Numbered from the stretch's first letter, positions 37,480-47,464 are shown. The stretch: 64,000 bases of DNA from Pasteurella bettyae CCUG 2042 (GCF_000262245.1 NZ_AJSX01000007.1:186001-250000); one strand, 5' to 3'. Made by a program: numbers and translations. Notes: generated from the letters alone by a model not told the origin.

Positions 37480-38623
37480 ACAAAAATTTATAAAAAATAA
37501 CCGCAGTATGTTTTGGCATCTAATCTTTAAAGCTTTACGTTTACGCTTACAGCGAGTTTTAATTATCTTTGCAGCACTGACTGTAGGTGCTAGCATCGTT
37601 ACTGCTATGGCAGCCGTATATTTTGATATCAATACTAAAATGAGCCAAGAGCTACGTACTTTTGGTGCCAATTTTTATGTTGGTCCTAATGCCAGTGGAG
37701 TGATTAAAGAATCTCAAATCAAAGCTATTCTCCACCATGCTCCTGAAGGTTTGATTAATGCAGCGAGTCCTTATCTTTATGGCGTTGTCCGTAGTGATTT
37801 AGAGAAAATTGTTATGATGGGAGTATGGTTTGAAGATATGCAAAAACTTGCTCCATACTGGCAAATTACAGGGCAAGCAATTAATGTTAACTTCGATGAT
37901 CGAAATGCAATGATTGGTAAAACATTAGCTGAACGATTAAATATCAAAGTTGGCGATAATATTACCCTCAGTAAAAATTCAGTAGAAAAAAAACAATTCA
38001 AAATCAAGGGCATTGTTGAATCAGGCGATATCACTGACAATATGTTGATTGTCAGTTTAGAATTTGCACAAGACTGGTTAGAAAAAGATGGAATGGCAAG
38101 CAATGCGCTATTTATTGTCAAAAATGACCAAGGACAAGTAGCTCAATTTGCACAAAATCTACAGCAAAAATATCCTGATTTAGATATCCGCCCTATTTTA
38201 AAAGTATCCGCATCTGAAGGACAAATTCTTAATAAAATTAAAGGGTTAATGGGGTTGATTTCATTAGTGATCTTAGTATTAGCAACATTATGTGTAAATA
38301 CGACTCTCATCGCTATTGTGGGTGAACGGGCTAAAGAATTCGCGCTACAAAAAGCTCTCGGAGCCAAAGGCAAAGATATCACCAAACAAATTGCTACAGA
38401 AATATTGATTATCGCTATTGCAGCTATTGTGACAGGGTTAGTTATTGGTTATATTCTCGCACAAATCTTAGGTATAACTGTATTTAAAGCCCATATTGAT
38501 ATGCGCCTCCCGGTGATCCCAATTACCATTGCCCTCTCACTTTTAGTCGCGTTTATTGCAGTCATCATACCGACACATCGTGCATTAAATGTTGAAATGG
38601 CTAATGTTTTAAAAGGTGAATAA
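37466..38623 (+). CDS. FtsX/MacB-type ABC transporter permease, second of two
   Basis: This protein has about 385 residues from the ATG at 37466 (GAGGTGCTTT upstream), overlapping the previous gene by 14 bases. It has the same layout as its neighbour: single helix, periplasmic domain, three helices with GERAKEFALQKALGAKG. The two permeases share only modest similarity, pointing to an old duplication and a heterodimer. An earlier in-frame start at 37409 would lie inside the upstream gene and is less likely. Confidence 0.88.
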   Translation: MADNKQKFIKNNRSMFWHLIFKALRLRLQRVLIIFAALTVGASIVTAMAAVYFDINTKMSQELRTFGANFYVGPNASGVIKESQIKAILHHAPEGLINAASPYLYGVVRSDLEKIVMMGVWFEDMQKLAPYWQITGQAINVNFDDRNAMIGKTLAERLNIKVGDNITLSKNSVEKKQFKIKGIVESGDITDNMLIVSLEFAQDWLEKDGMASNALFIVKNDQGQVAQFAQNLQQKYPDLDIRPILKVSASEGQILNKIKGLMGLISLVILVLATLCVNTTLIAIVGERAKEFALQKALGAKGKDITKQIATEILIIAIAAIVTGLVIGYILAQILGITVFKAHIDMRLPVIPITIALSLLVAFIAVIIPTHRALNVEMANVLKGE

Positions 38624-38624
38624 T

Positions 38625-39296
38625 ATGACAAATAATGTAATTGAAACGCAACATTTATATAAAAAATTTGGTCAAGTGACCGCTCTAGAAGATATTAATA
38701 TTCAAATTGCTGAAGGTGAATTTATCTCAATTATGGGCGCATCAGGTTCTGGCAAAACAACGTTAATGAATATTTTAACTGGTTTAGATACAGCTTCTGA
38801 AGGTAAAGTAATTTTAGATGGTATAGATGCGGCACAACTGGATGAAGTTGGACGTCAACGATTCCGAGCTGAAAAAATTGGGCTAATATTCCAACAATTT
38901 CACTTAATTCCTTATTTGACTGCATTAGAAAATGTGATGCTAGCCCAGCATTATCATAGTGTTGTAGATGAAGATGCGGCTAAAGAAGTATTAGCACAAG
39001 TAGGCTTAGAACATCGAATTCATCACTTGCCTAGCCAATTATCAGGTGGTGAGCAACAACGTGTATGTATTGCACGAGCTTTAGTAAATCAACCTCCGGT
39101 AATTTTTGCTGATGAGCCGACAGGTAACTTAGATGAAAAAAATGAGCAAATTGTATTAGAATTACTACAATCACTCAATAAACAAGGTCGCACCATAGTT
39201 ATGGTGACTCATAACCCTGATTTAGGAAAACTCACTCACCGAGTGATTTATTTACAACATGGTAAATTTTTAAGAGAAGAAAAAAATGATATTTAA
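38625..39296 (+). CDS. MacB/LolD-type ABC transporter ATPase
   Basis: This protein has 223 residues from ATG 38625 with AAAAGGTGAATAAT upstream. It has Walker A GASGSGKTT, signature LSGGEQQRV, Walker B VIFADEPTGNLD, and the H-loop in VMVTHNPDL. This is the subfamily that drives LolCDE, MacB and FtsEX, systems that move things in the periplasm or signal across the membrane rather than import through the bilayer. It starts one base after the second permease and overlaps the next gene by 11 bases. Confidence 0.93.
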   Translation: MTNNVIETQHLYKKFGQVTALEDINIQIAEGEFISIMGASGSGKTTLMNILTGLDTASEGKVILDGIDAAQLDEVGRQRFRAEKIGLIFQQFHLIPYLTALENVMLAQHYHSVVDEDAAKEVLAQVGLEHRIHHLPSQLSGGEQQRVCIARALVNQPPVIFADEPTGNLDEKNEQIVLELLQSLNKQGRTIVMVTHNPDLGKLTHRVIYLQHGKFLREEKNDI

Positions 39297-39774
39297 AGCC
39301 CGACTCTATCATTGCTTATTTACTGCAATGATTTTAGCTTGCTCGGCATGTAATGAACAACATGCTCAAATTGGCTCTACTGCACCTGATATTGCCACTT
39401 ATGATATGCAAGGTAAGGAGACCAAATTATCTGCATTACAAGGCAATAAATTAATTATGGTTTTTTGGTCGAGTACTTGTGGTGTATGCGTAAATGAATT
39501 AAAGGAAATGGAAGCATTGCTCCATGACAATCCTCATCATATCCAACTTTTAGCTATTAATGTGGATGGCGAAAAAATAGATCTCGCGAAAGTTATTGAA
39601 AAACGTAATCTCAACATTCCAATTGTTCGAGATCAGATGAAAATCACCGCAGAACGCTATGCTGTTAAAGGCACTCCTACTTCCTTTATTATTGATGAAA
39701 ATGGAAAATTACTTTCAAAATATGAAGGATTAGTGCCTAAAGACGAATTACAAAAACTCTTTAATCAAGGTTAA
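39286..39774 (+). CDS. TlpA-like thioredoxin-fold lipoprotein
   Basis: This 162-residue protein has a lipoprotein-like signal (ILAC, Cys19; a second cysteine at 22). Its thioredoxin fold has the active site WSSTCGVC near residues 61-68 and cis-proline region GTPTSF. The CGVC pair differs from the usual CPxC. It overlaps the ATPase gene and precedes a cytochrome c. Campylobacter P19 loci also carry thioredoxin-like genes, so it probably keeps periplasmic cysteines of the iron system, such as the DUF2318 protein, reduced. Confidence 0.85.
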   Translation: MIFKARLYHCLFTAMILACSACNEQHAQIGSTAPDIATYDMQGKETKLSALQGNKLIMVFWSSTCGVCVNELKEMEALLHDNPHHIQLLAINVDGEKIDLAKVIEKRNLNIPIVRDQMKITAERYAVKGTPTSFIIDENGKLLSKYEGLVPKDELQKLFNQG

Positions 39775-39779
39775 AAATC

Positions 39780-40088
39780 ATGAAAAACTCTACCAAAATT
39801 TTCCTATTTTCAACCGCACTTTTCACCTTAGCTTTTAATGCCTATGCTGATATCGACAAAGGTAAACGGCTTTATAAAATGAATTGTGCAACATGTCATG
39901 GTTCCAATGCCGAAAAATCTGCATTTGATCAATCCAAAGTGATTAAGCAACTCAGTGCTGAAGAAATCATAGTTGCATTGCAAGATCGTAAAGCTGGTAA
40001 AATCGAAGGTGCTGGAAATAACATCAAAAGCCGTTTGAATGAAGCACAAATGCAAGATCTTGCAGAATTTATTCAAACCTTAAAATAA
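39780..40088 (+). CDS. Small class I c-type cytochrome
   Basis: This 102-residue protein has a signal peptide ending NAYA (about residue 23). One heme-attachment site, CATCH, is near residue 36, and it ends in the typical helix MQDLAEFIQTLK. The only His in the mature protein is that of CATCH, and the loop that normally carries the distal Met reads GAGNNIKSRL, with no Met. It lies five bases after the TlpA-like gene. A role as electron donor for ferric reduction in the P19 system is inference. A USS lies at about 39812-39820. Confidence 0.85.
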   Translation: MKNSTKIFLFSTALFTLAFNAYADIDKGKRLYKMNCATCHGSNAEKSAFDQSKVIKQLSAEEIIVALQDRKAGKIEGAGNNIKSRLNEAQMQDLAEFIQTLK

Positions 40089-40089
40089 T

Positions 40090-40130
40090 AAAGTGCGGTT
40101 AAAATATTAAAAATTTTGACCGCACTTTAT
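40090..40130. terminator. Iron-operon terminator, inverted USS pair
   Basis: AAAGTGCGGT and ACCGCACTTT (40090-40128) form a long hairpin with AAAAT/ATTTT extension immediately after the cytochrome stop. It lies between convergent genes and could act on both strands. Confidence 0.75.
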
Positions 40131-40196
40131 AGCTTTCATTTTTCTTTTATCACTCACTAACATGAGCTTAAAATACTTATTTTGTGCTTGAAGAAA

Positions 40197-41306
40197 CTAA
40201 AAACCAACATTCTGCTTAATACGATCTGCAAACATTCCAACACTTAATGCGTAGTAATTTGAACGGTTCCAATTTAAAATAGTACGAAAATTATTCGATA
40301 CTAAAAATGCTCTTCCAACCTCTTTATCAGGGCGAACAAGCCACAAATCAGTAGATGTTAGTGCATTCCATTTATTCGCTTCATAACCATTCTTTAAACT
40401 TATTCCTAAGGCTTGCCACTCACTCAGTGAACGAGCTTTATTCTTTTCTGTGCCAGCAACTGAAAGGTCAATATATTGAGCTAAATCGACTTCAACACCC
40501 CAAGGCAATTTATCATTCCAACCTACGGTATGAAGATAATTGGCAATAGAAGCAAACACATCATTTTCATTTGACCAAATATCTGCTTTGCCATCATTAT
40601 CACCATCAGCAGCATAATTTAAATAAGAAGTCGGCATAAATTGTGTTTGTCCCATGGCGCCCGCCCAAGAACCTAACATTTGATAACGAGTGAGATGTCC
40701 ACGATCAAGCATTTTCATCGCATTAATAAATTCTTTACTGAATAAATCTTCACGACGTCCATCAAAAGCTAAAGTTGCTAAAACAGATAACACATCAAAG
40801 CTACCTTGATAATAACCAAAACTACTCTCCATTCCCCACAAGGCTAAAATAAATTCTTGCTGTACACCAAAGCGTTGGCTCGCTTGCTGTAATGGATTTC
40901 GAATATCCCAATAATTCTCTTCTGCTTTATCCACTTTAGCTTGTGTTAGATGTTTAGTGATATACTCTGTCACCCCATTCGGATTCGGCGGTAAGGGAGG
41001 TTGATTTTTTCGTCTAGCAGCATTACCTGCTTGTTTTTTATCTAAATCTACCGCACTTTGAATATAATGAATATTTTTCTGTGCGCTTAATGTAGCAATA
41101 GAAACACCTTGACCTGCTGCTTTACGCTTTAAGAAATTCACATAATCAGTAAAATTAGTCAAACTTCTTGAATTATGATAAGTAGCTGACGCTGATAATG
41201 GACTCAAATCTTCGGAAGAATTGAATACATTTTTATTTGAATTAGAAGAACAGCTTGCCAATAATAGACAGGCAACTAAAGCTGTTAATTTAACTGTTAA
41301 TTTCAT
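40197..41306 (-). CDS. mltB: Lytic murein transglycosylase, MltB family
   Basis: This 369-residue lipoprotein has signal LLLASC (Cys19). The SLT-2 domain has catalytic Glu in WGMESSFGYYQG (about residue 160), the DGRREDLFSKEF segment, and the MGQTQFMPTSYLNYAADGDNDG substrate-binding loop. It cleaves peptidoglycan glycan strands to 1,6-anhydro ends. It follows the glycan operon on the same strand, 21 bases after the last glycosyltransferase end, but is transcribed away from it only in the sense that it is the last gene. A USS lies near 41052. Confidence 0.88.
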   Translation of the reverse strand: MKLTVKLTALVACLLLASCSSNSNKNVFNSSEDLSPLSASATYHNSRSLTNFTDYVNFLKRKAAGQGVSIATLSAQKNIHYIQSAVDLDKKQAGNAARRKNQPPLPPNPNGVTEYITKHLTQAKVDKAEENYWDIRNPLQQASQRFGVQQEFILALWGMESSFGYYQGSFDVLSVLATLAFDGRREDLFSKEFINAMKMLDRGHLTRYQMLGSWAGAMGQTQFMPTSYLNYAADGDNDGKADIWSNENDVFASIANYLHTVGWNDKLPWGVEVDLAQYIDLSVAGTEKNKARSLSEWQALGISLKNGYEANKWNALTSTDLWLVRPDKEVGRAFLVSNNFRTILNWNRSNYYALSVGMFADRIKQNVGF

Positions 41307-41327
41307 TCATAAACCCTAATATTAATT

Positions 41328-42137
41328 CTATTTTCTCATCAATTTATAGATTATTTTTAATAACCCAACAGGCATTAATCTTGGCAATGTTCGCATTAAG
41401 AAAGTTATAAACCCAGCCACGGTGCTTTGAATTTTTAATGACTGTTTAAGCTTATATAATTTCCATTCACTTTTTGCATAAATTAACCCACGACGACGAC
41501 CAATCATCGCATCTCCATTGGTACGGGCATAAAGTAAAACCTCAGGTAAATTACCTACCCTTTTCCCCGTAGCAATAATGCGATTCCATAAATTATAGTC
41601 TTCTAAGAATAAATGGTGCTGATAGCCCCCGACTTCATCCAGTAAAGATTTACGATAAGCGACCGTCATATGATTAAATGGGGAACGAACTTTATTAAAT
41701 TCAACAATTTCTTCATAAGAAGTTGGAACATTACGCACACTGGTAATTTGTGTTGGATCTTGATCAAATTCTGCAATTTGAGTACTGAACATCACCACAT
41801 CAGGATGTTGTTCAATATAAGCCACCTGTTTTGCAAAACGTTTAGGATAACAGATATCATCAGTATCCATGCGAAATATCCATTCATTACGACAATGTTT
41901 GATACCTTCATTAAGTGCTTTACCTAAACCTAAATTTTGCGGTAATGGCACAATATTTAATGGAAGTTTATCTTTGAATCGATTCACTTCTGATTCCAAT
42001 TCTGGCGTAATTGGACCATCAAATACTAAAACTATTTCATCAGCGGGATAAGTTTGGGCAACCAAACTTTCTAAACATTCTGATAAAAATCTAGGATTTT
42101 CTTTGATATACAAAGACATTAACACTGAAAATTTCAT
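41328..42137 (-). CDS. Glycosyltransferase family 2
   Basis: This 269-residue GT-A enzyme starts FSVLMSLYIKENPRFLSECLESL, has the DDD-type metal motif in FRMDTDDICYPKRF near residue 95, and an acceptor-side LFLEDYNLWNR motif. The sequence resembles AmsE-like glycan transferases. It is the last sugar-transfer gene of the operon and begins just before the preceding transferase ends (2-base gap). Donor and acceptor sugars cannot be predicted. Confidence 0.85.
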   Translation of the reverse strand: MKFSVLMSLYIKENPRFLSECLESLVAQTYPADEIVLVFDGPITPELESEVNRFKDKLPLNIVPLPQNLGLGKALNEGIKHCRNEWIFRMDTDDICYPKRFAKQVAYIEQHPDVVMFSTQIAEFDQDPTQITSVRNVPTSYEEIVEFNKVRSPFNHMTVAYRKSLLDEVGGYQHHLFLEDYNLWNRIIATGKRVGNLPEVLLYARTNGDAMIGRRRGLIYAKSEWKLYKLKQSLKIQSTVAGFITFLMRTLPRLMPVGLLKIIYKLMRK

Positions 42138-42139
42138 TT

Positions 42140-43024
42140 CTAAATAAACCGTTTTAAGTTAATTGCTAATTTCGGAGATAATAAGGAAACAATGGCAACT
42201 GCCAGTTGTTTAATATTTAACGTTTCTAAGAAGATTTTAAAATAATAGACTGCTGCTTTACGTGATAATGACATCAAATATGGGAAAGCAAGCATATTAA
42301 ATCCATTGATTTTAAAGTTCTTTTGTTGTTGTGATGTTGTCACATATCGTTGTTCAATACTTTTAATTGCCGATTCAGTATTGTTTACATTTTTAGATAC
42401 ACTTGCCACTTTACTATAGAAAAAACAACGAGTAAGAGGGAGTTCAACATACAAAGGTCTGAAATTATCTTGCTGCACTAATTTCAATAGGAATTCATAG
42501 TCTTCTAAAGCTAATAAATCTGTAGAAAGCCCATTCACTTGTTCATAAAGTGATTTTTTAATTGCCATCATTGGCATTCCACCCACTTTATTCGCTCTCA
42601 ATAGATTATCTAAAGTAATTAACGATGTATCTGCGAAAGGTTTTGTGAAATAAGTGAAATTTTCATTCACCATTACGCATTCTGCTGGGTGATACACAAA
42701 ATTAGCATCAGGATTTTGCGTAATACGTTGAGCTAATATTTCACATTTCTCTGCTGCAAAACGGTCATCATCATCTAAAAATAATAACCAATCATAATGA
42801 GCCTGTGTGGCACCATAATTACGGCTTTGTGATGGACCTGAGTTTTTTACATTACGTAACACCGTTATAGGAAATGAATAAGAATTATCTACTTTGACCG
42901 CTTCTGGTGAACAGTCGTCTACGATAATTACTTCAAAATTATGCATAGTCTGCAATTCTAAGCTTTCTAATAAGCTCGGAATCTGTGCATTACGGTTATA
43001 AGATGGAACAACAATACTAAACAT
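42140..43024 (-). CDS. Glycosyltransferase family 2
   Basis: This 294-residue GT-A enzyme has the N-terminal FSIVVPSYNRNAQIPSLLESL, nucleotide-binding VIIVDDCSPE, metal site LLFLDDDDRF near residue 95, and LALEDYEFLLKL. Its ATG overlaps the stop of the polymerase gene by one base, so translation is coupled. It resembles the lsgE-type transferases of Haemophilus lipooligosaccharide loci in size and context; the specificity is unknown. Confidence 0.85.
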   Translation of the reverse strand: MFSIVVPSYNRNAQIPSLLESLELQTMHNFEVIIVDDCSPEAVKVDNSYSFPITVLRNVKNSGPSQSRNYGATQAHYDWLLFLDDDDRFAAEKCEILAQRITQNPDANFVYHPAECVMVNENFTYFTKPFADTSLITLDNLLRANKVGGMPMMAIKKSLYEQVNGLSTDLLALEDYEFLLKLVQQDNFRPLYVELPLTRCFFYSKVASVSKNVNNTESAIKSIEQRYVTTSQQQKNFKINGFNMLAFPYLMSLSRKAAVYYFKIFLETLNIKQLAVAIVSLLSPKLAINLKRFI

Positions 43025-44211
43025 TATTTTCTCTCAACTATGATATTTTTTCCTTTACTACCAAATAAAGAAATAAACATTAAAAATACAAACATAATCC
43101 CTGGATAGGCATAAGTATCCGCTTTTACATTTAAAATACTTAATACAAATAAAGTAGATAAAATAAATTTCCAGCTACCTGCAAACCAGTTATCAGCAAT
43201 ACGTTTGATAAAATAGGCAGTAAATAAGAAACAGATCAGAATATAACCTACTCCACCATATAAAGCTTGACGGACAAAACCTGAATCAGAGCCACCATAA
43301 TAGCTACGTGTGGCATTTTCTTGGACATAATATAATCCATCACCCATAATTAATTGTTTGATTTCGGGCATGAATAAATGCTTATGCAATAAAGTGTCAG
43401 AAGATGAACTTAATTGACTTCCACCATTGATAATATTGATTACGATCTCCAAGGCATGGGCCACATAAGGATGATTAGGATAGAAATAAGCGAAAGCTAA
43501 AACCAATATCGCAAATAATAAAATAGCAGGGATATATCGCACTTTAAAATATACAACTAAACTAATCACTGAAAAAATAAAGAAAGTACGACCTGAAATT
43601 AAGCCAATAAATAAGATGAGGAATATATAAATAGCATTTAAATTTTGCTGTTTTTCATTATAGGCTAATAAAAAATGCAAGAGCATTAAGTAAAATGCAC
43701 TTAATTGGAAAAATGCAGATGAGGTAAAGTTATATAATCTATATTCCTGTTCAGAACCAATAAAACGAGATAGCTCTCCTCCCATATCTGAATTAGTTCC
43801 CAAACTCACAGCAATAAACAAAGGAATTCCTGCTAATGCCCCAAAGCCTAAAATTGATTGCAAACTAATACCAAATTTCAAATCACGGATAAGCTGGCTA
43901 TCCGCATTTTGATGAGCATAAAGCACATTATAAATAATGATGCCTAATACAAAAATAATGGCTAACTTGACATACATACTGATTACACCAAATTCAGTTG
44001 TACCATTAATTAAAATAGGAATGAAGGATAATATAATTAAAGCTGCACATACCATTAGACTATCTATTGGAATAATCAATTGCTTAATTTCTTTTTTGAA
44101 CCATTTATAAGCAAACCAAAGTAACATTAAAAATCCAGTTAACAGGCTCATACGAAGTACATGCTGTAGCCAAGGATCATAAATATAAAATAAATTAACT
44201 AACGCAGACAT
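43024..44211 (-). CDS. Wzy-like O-antigen/oligosaccharide polymerase or ligase
   Basis: This 395-residue very hydrophobic protein has about 11 membrane segments and one larger periplasmic loop (around residues 240-320, between FAYFYPNHPYV and YGGSDSGFVRQALYGG). This is the usual picture of Wzy polymerases, which share little sequence. Position between transferases and downstream of a Wzx flippase supports the call. A ligase-type role is the main alternative. It overlaps its neighbours by one base on each side. Confidence 0.65.
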   Translation of the reverse strand: MSALVNLFYIYDPWLQHVLRMSLLTGFLMLLWFAYKWFKKEIKQLIIPIDSLMVCAALIILSFIPILINGTTEFGVISMYVKLAIIFVLGIIIYNVLYAHQNADSQLIRDLKFGISLQSILGFGALAGIPLFIAVSLGTNSDMGGELSRFIGSEQEYRLYNFTSSAFFQLSAFYLMLLHFLLAYNEKQQNLNAIYIFLILFIGLISGRTFFIFSVISLVVYFKVRYIPAILLFAILVLAFAYFYPNHPYVAHALEIVINIINGGSQLSSSSDTLLHKHLFMPEIKQLIMGDGLYYVQENATRSYYGGSDSGFVRQALYGGVGYILICFLFTAYFIKRIADNWFAGSWKFILSTLFVLSILNVKADTYAYPGIMFVFLMFISLFGSKGKNIIVERK

Positions 44212-44984
44212 TATAGATTTCTCTTAATTGCTAATAGTTTTTTAAGTGGATATTTAAGCACTTTTTTAAATAAATTATTATTTAATGAGCCTCTTAATCC
44301 TTGTAAATTACTGGCTAAATTTGGATTTTCAATCACTAATAATGGACGAATCACTAAACTATCAATATTGAATTTATCTTTGAATAAAATAAAGTCATCG
44401 GCGAGCCAAAATGGCAAATGTCCATTAGTCATTTGAGTTAAGAATTTACGGGCTGCTGCTTTAGTAATTAAATAAGATACTGTACCCGCAAAGTAATTTT
44501 TATAAGGGTAAGAATAAGTGTAATCGGTACCATACACTTTTTTGCGTAAAACGCTTAAAGTCACTGGATAATTTATTTCTAAATCCGCATCATTAAAAGA
44601 TAAAATCTTTGATTGACCAGTTAAGATAATATCTGCACCAATATTCTGTTGAATAATAGCATCAATATTTTTATGAAAACCTGTAGCAAATAAAGCATCA
44701 TCTTCACAAATTAAGGTATATTCTTGTTCACCAATAGTTTCATCATTAATGATTTTTTCATAAATGGTTAAATGGCTTAATGTACAGCCAATTTCACCTT
44801 TGGTAACATTACGACCATAATATTGACCAAATTTAATAATATCGAAAATATTACCAAGGCTAACAAGATCTTTTCCCATAGTATTTATGGCATTAAATAC
44901 TTCAAAATCCGCTGTATCAGGTTGTGAGAAAAATAATTCACGTCGTTGTACATCTTTTTCTAAAGAAATTAAAAATTTTTTCAT
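44211..44984 (-). CDS. Glycosyltransferase family 25 (lipooligosaccharide type)
   Basis: This protein has about 257 residues from the ATG of [11 protein letters not shown] at 44984. It shows GT25 features: an N-terminal [30 protein letters not shown], and acidic [15 protein letters not shown] near residue 90. GT25 enzymes such as LpsA and Lex2B add hexoses to Haemophilus lipooligosaccharide. It starts right after the flippase stop, where a USS forms the end of the flippase gene. Confidence 0.85.
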   Translation of the reverse strand: MKKFLISLEKDVQRRELFFSQPDTADFEVFNAINTMGKDLVSLGNIFDIIKFGQYYGRNVTKGEIGCTLSHLTIYEKIINDETIGEQEYTLICEDDALFATGFHKNIDAIIQQNIGADIILTGQSKILSFNDADLEINYPVTLSVLRKKVYGTDYTYSYPYKNYFAGTVSYLITKAAARKFLTQMTNGHLPFWLADDFILFKDKFNIDSLVIRPLLVIENPNLASNLQGLRGSLNNNLFKKVLKYPLKKLLAIKRNL

Positions 44985-44985
44985 T

Positions 44986-46188
44986 TTATACCGCACTTTT
45001 TTCTGGAGTTAGCTCAGTAACTGGATATTTAAAATAGTAAATAATTGAAATGACTAATCTTGTAAGGCTTGAACCAATAAAGGCATAAGCTACGCCATAT
45101 AATTGATAATCTTTTAATAGATAAAACAAAATCACAAATACCGCTATTGCAATAATTTGTCGTGTAAATAATAAAACTTGCTTGCCAAGCAATAGCATAT
45201 TTTGTGACAGCACCCAAGATAATCCTGCAATAATGGAATTAATAATAAACCAGATTAAGACTGGTGCGACTTCTACATATTTAGCACTAAAGAAGAACTT
45301 AATCACGGGTTCTGCAAGTAATGGAACTAACACTACTGCGCCAACACTCATTAAAGCAATCAACACTAATACCGACTTAATTCTATTCATATTATTCAGT
45401 AGTCCTGCATAGAAATAATCAGCTAACATATTAATAAATTTTGTTAATAATGAATCAAAAGCAATACAAACAGTATAAAGCCCCAATGTATAGTTGCCTA
45501 AGAAAAACATAATCATAAATTTATCTAAACTTGAAGTGGTTGCCCCAAAAATCTGTAACAGATTTTGCTTGAACCAAGTTTTTAGAAAAAAATTACGATT
45601 AATTGGTTTAATCTCGTTACCCACTTTAAAATTTTTATTAATATGAGCAAGAAAGTAAATGCAAGCGAGCGCTTGAATAAGACTAAATAATGTTAATAGA
45701 TAAATAACAATATCTAAGAGTTGTTCTCCAAAAATAAAATAACAAAGCCCATAAATAGAAACTAATAAAATAGGTTGCTGTAATGTTAATTTTCGATAAA
45801 TACGCAAATTGGCATCGATTTTACTTTTTTCTAAAGTCATTGTAAGAATCGCTGTAAGCACAACATTCAAGACAAACAAAAGATGAAAATCCGTAAAATC
45901 AAAGCAAATTAATCCAAGGGTGGCAATAATACTCGCAAACACTAAAAAAGCGATAAAATAAGTCTGCCAACCTTCATATTGTTTTTTACGCATTGATAAC
46001 GCCAAAGCAAACCCAGAACCGCCCGTAGCAACAGTTACTGCATAAGAAACAGAAGTAATAAATAATTGATGTAAACCTCGGTCTTGCACAGATAATAATC
46101 GTGCTAAAACAAAGGAACTAACCATTGTTAGTATTAAACTTAAAACGGTAACAAATACTAAACGTACTAAATTATTATTGATGCTCAT
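44986..46188 (-). CDS. Wzx-like polysaccharide flippase
   Basis: This 400-residue protein has about 12 membrane helices, N-terminal [21 protein letters not shown] typical of the MVF/Wzx (RfbX) superfamily, and the [22 protein letters not shown] segment. It should flip lipid-linked oligosaccharide across the inner membrane. It is first in the five-gene operon. In H. influenzae the flippase LsgA also heads a glycan cluster, but I do not assign that name here. The gene ends KSAV, encoded by a USS. Confidence 0.8.
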   Translation of the reverse strand: MSINNNLVRLVFVTVLSLILTMVSSFVLARLLSVQDRGLHQLFITSVSYAVTVATGGSGFALALSMRKKQYEGWQTYFIAFLVFASIIATLGLICFDFTDFHLLFVLNVVLTAILTMTLEKSKIDANLRIYRKLTLQQPILLVSIYGLCYFIFGEQLLDIVIYLLTLFSLIQALACIYFLAHINKNFKVGNEIKPINRNFFLKTWFKQNLLQIFGATTSSLDKFMIMFFLGNYTLGLYTVCIAFDSLLTKFINMLADYFYAGLLNNMNRIKSVLVLIALMSVGAVVLVPLLAEPVIKFFFSAKYVEVAPVLIWFIINSIIAGLSWVLSQNMLLLGKQVLLFTRQIIAIAVFVILFYLLKDYQLYGVAYAFIGSSLTRLVISIIYYFKYPVTELTPEKSAV

Positions 46189-46490
46189 ACTTTTGGCTAT
46201 AGACTACATTATCCATTGGTTATATTGCTATTCTCACCATAAGCACAATCTAACTGTCTAATTATTCTAATTGACAAAAATATGGCAAAATATTAGCTAA
46301 AGTTTTTATTAGAGCAATGCTTTATGAAGTAGATAATACCTAGCAAAAAGCTATTGTCTAAAATATAGTTAAGTTGCTTATGATAGCATTTAGTCTATTA
46401 AACTTAAATAAGTGTGAACGCTTTAGACATTGCATTTAAAAAATAATTTATGAATAATACAAATAACCTCAAAAATACTTAGGAAATATT
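46189..46490. other. Intergenic region between divergent flippase and ElyC-like genes
   Basis: This very AT-rich spacer has no recognisable gene. A -35-like TTGACA lies near 46271 and several TATAAT-like hexamers follow, without a clear 17-base pairing. No JUMPStart element typical of polysaccharide operons was found. Confidence 0.5.
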
Positions 46491-47240
46491 ATGTTTGAAT
46501 TAACCAAATTAATCACAAGTATCCTACTTCCACCTTTTAATGTGATTATTCTTTTAATTTTTGCTTTTCTTTTTATTATTATCGGATTAAAAAAACTTGC
46601 CATCCTATGTGCGCTTTTAGGTTTAGGCATTCTCTATATATTTAGTATTCCCTATACCACGCAATTACTAAGTGATAGTTTGGTACAAGAAGATAATTTA
46701 TCTATTGAAGATTACCGAAAAGCCCAAGCTATTGTGGTCTTAGGTGCGGGATTAAGAGATAGTAAAGAACTTTATAATAATATTACTGTTCCTGGTGTTG
46801 CATTAGAACGTATGCGTTATGCAACTTATCTACATAAAGAAACAGAATTACCAATTCTTATTAGTGGTGCCAGCCCAAATGGCAACTCAGAAGCCAAAGT
46901 AATGGGACAAGAATTTTTTACCTTCTTCGGAATACAACCAAAATGGCTTGAGGAAAAATCGACAAATACTAAACAAAATGCAGAATATACGAAAAATCTA
47001 TTTGTATTAGAACATATTAATAAAATTATTCTTGTCACTAACCAATGGCACATGCAACGAGCTAAATTGCTTTTTGAACAACAAGGTTTTGAAGTTTTAC
47101 CTGCCAGTGTGGGATATGGAAAAACCCCTAACAGCTATGGGTTAAACTATATGCATTTTATTCCACAAGGTGGTGCCATAGCCGATAATATGCAACTATT
47201 AAAAGAATGGTTAGGATACTTAAAAGAAAAACTATTCTAA
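46491..47240 (+). CDS. YdcF/ElyC-family envelope protein (DUF218)
   Basis: This 249-residue protein has two N-terminal membrane helices (residues about 10-55) followed by a DUF218 domain with AIVVLGAGLRD, LERMRYATYLHKET, ISGASP, and the ILVTNQWHMQRAKLLFEQQGFEVLP motif. In E. coli ElyC supports the lipid carrier and peptidoglycan synthesis at low temperature. The closest named relative is ElyC by architecture. The start ATG follows AGGAAATATT. Confidence 0.78.
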   Translation: MFELTKLITSILLPPFNVIILLIFAFLFIIIGLKKLAILCALLGLGILYIFSIPYTTQLLSDSLVQEDNLSIEDYRKAQAIVVLGAGLRDSKELYNNITVPGVALERMRYATYLHKETELPILISGASPNGNSEAKVMGQEFFTFFGIQPKWLEEKSTNTKQNAEYTKNLFVLEHINKIILVTNQWHMQRAKLLFEQQGFEVLPASVGYGKTPNSYGLNYMHFIPQGGAIADNMQLLKEWLGYLKEKLF

Positions 47241-47313
47241 AACCAAACTGCGGTAATTTTTGGGAAAATATTATTTTTGATAAAAAATTGAATTGCAATA
47301 AATCATGCTCCAA

Positions 47314-47337
47314 AGGAAGGGGCTTCCTAGTTTTTTT
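47314..47337 (+). terminator. Terminator of the ElyC-like gene
   Basis: AGGAAG (47314-47319) pairs with CTTCCT (47323-47328) across a 3-base loop, then AG and seven T residues. Confidence 0.7.
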
Positions 47338-47464
47338 GCATTATAAAAAACCTGAAATCATATTAAATGTCTTACTTAATATAAATAATTAGATTCGTTT
47401 AATATTCATAAAAAAGAGATATGTCATTATTGAGTTTAGTTTAATTTTTTGTCGGAGGAATAAA

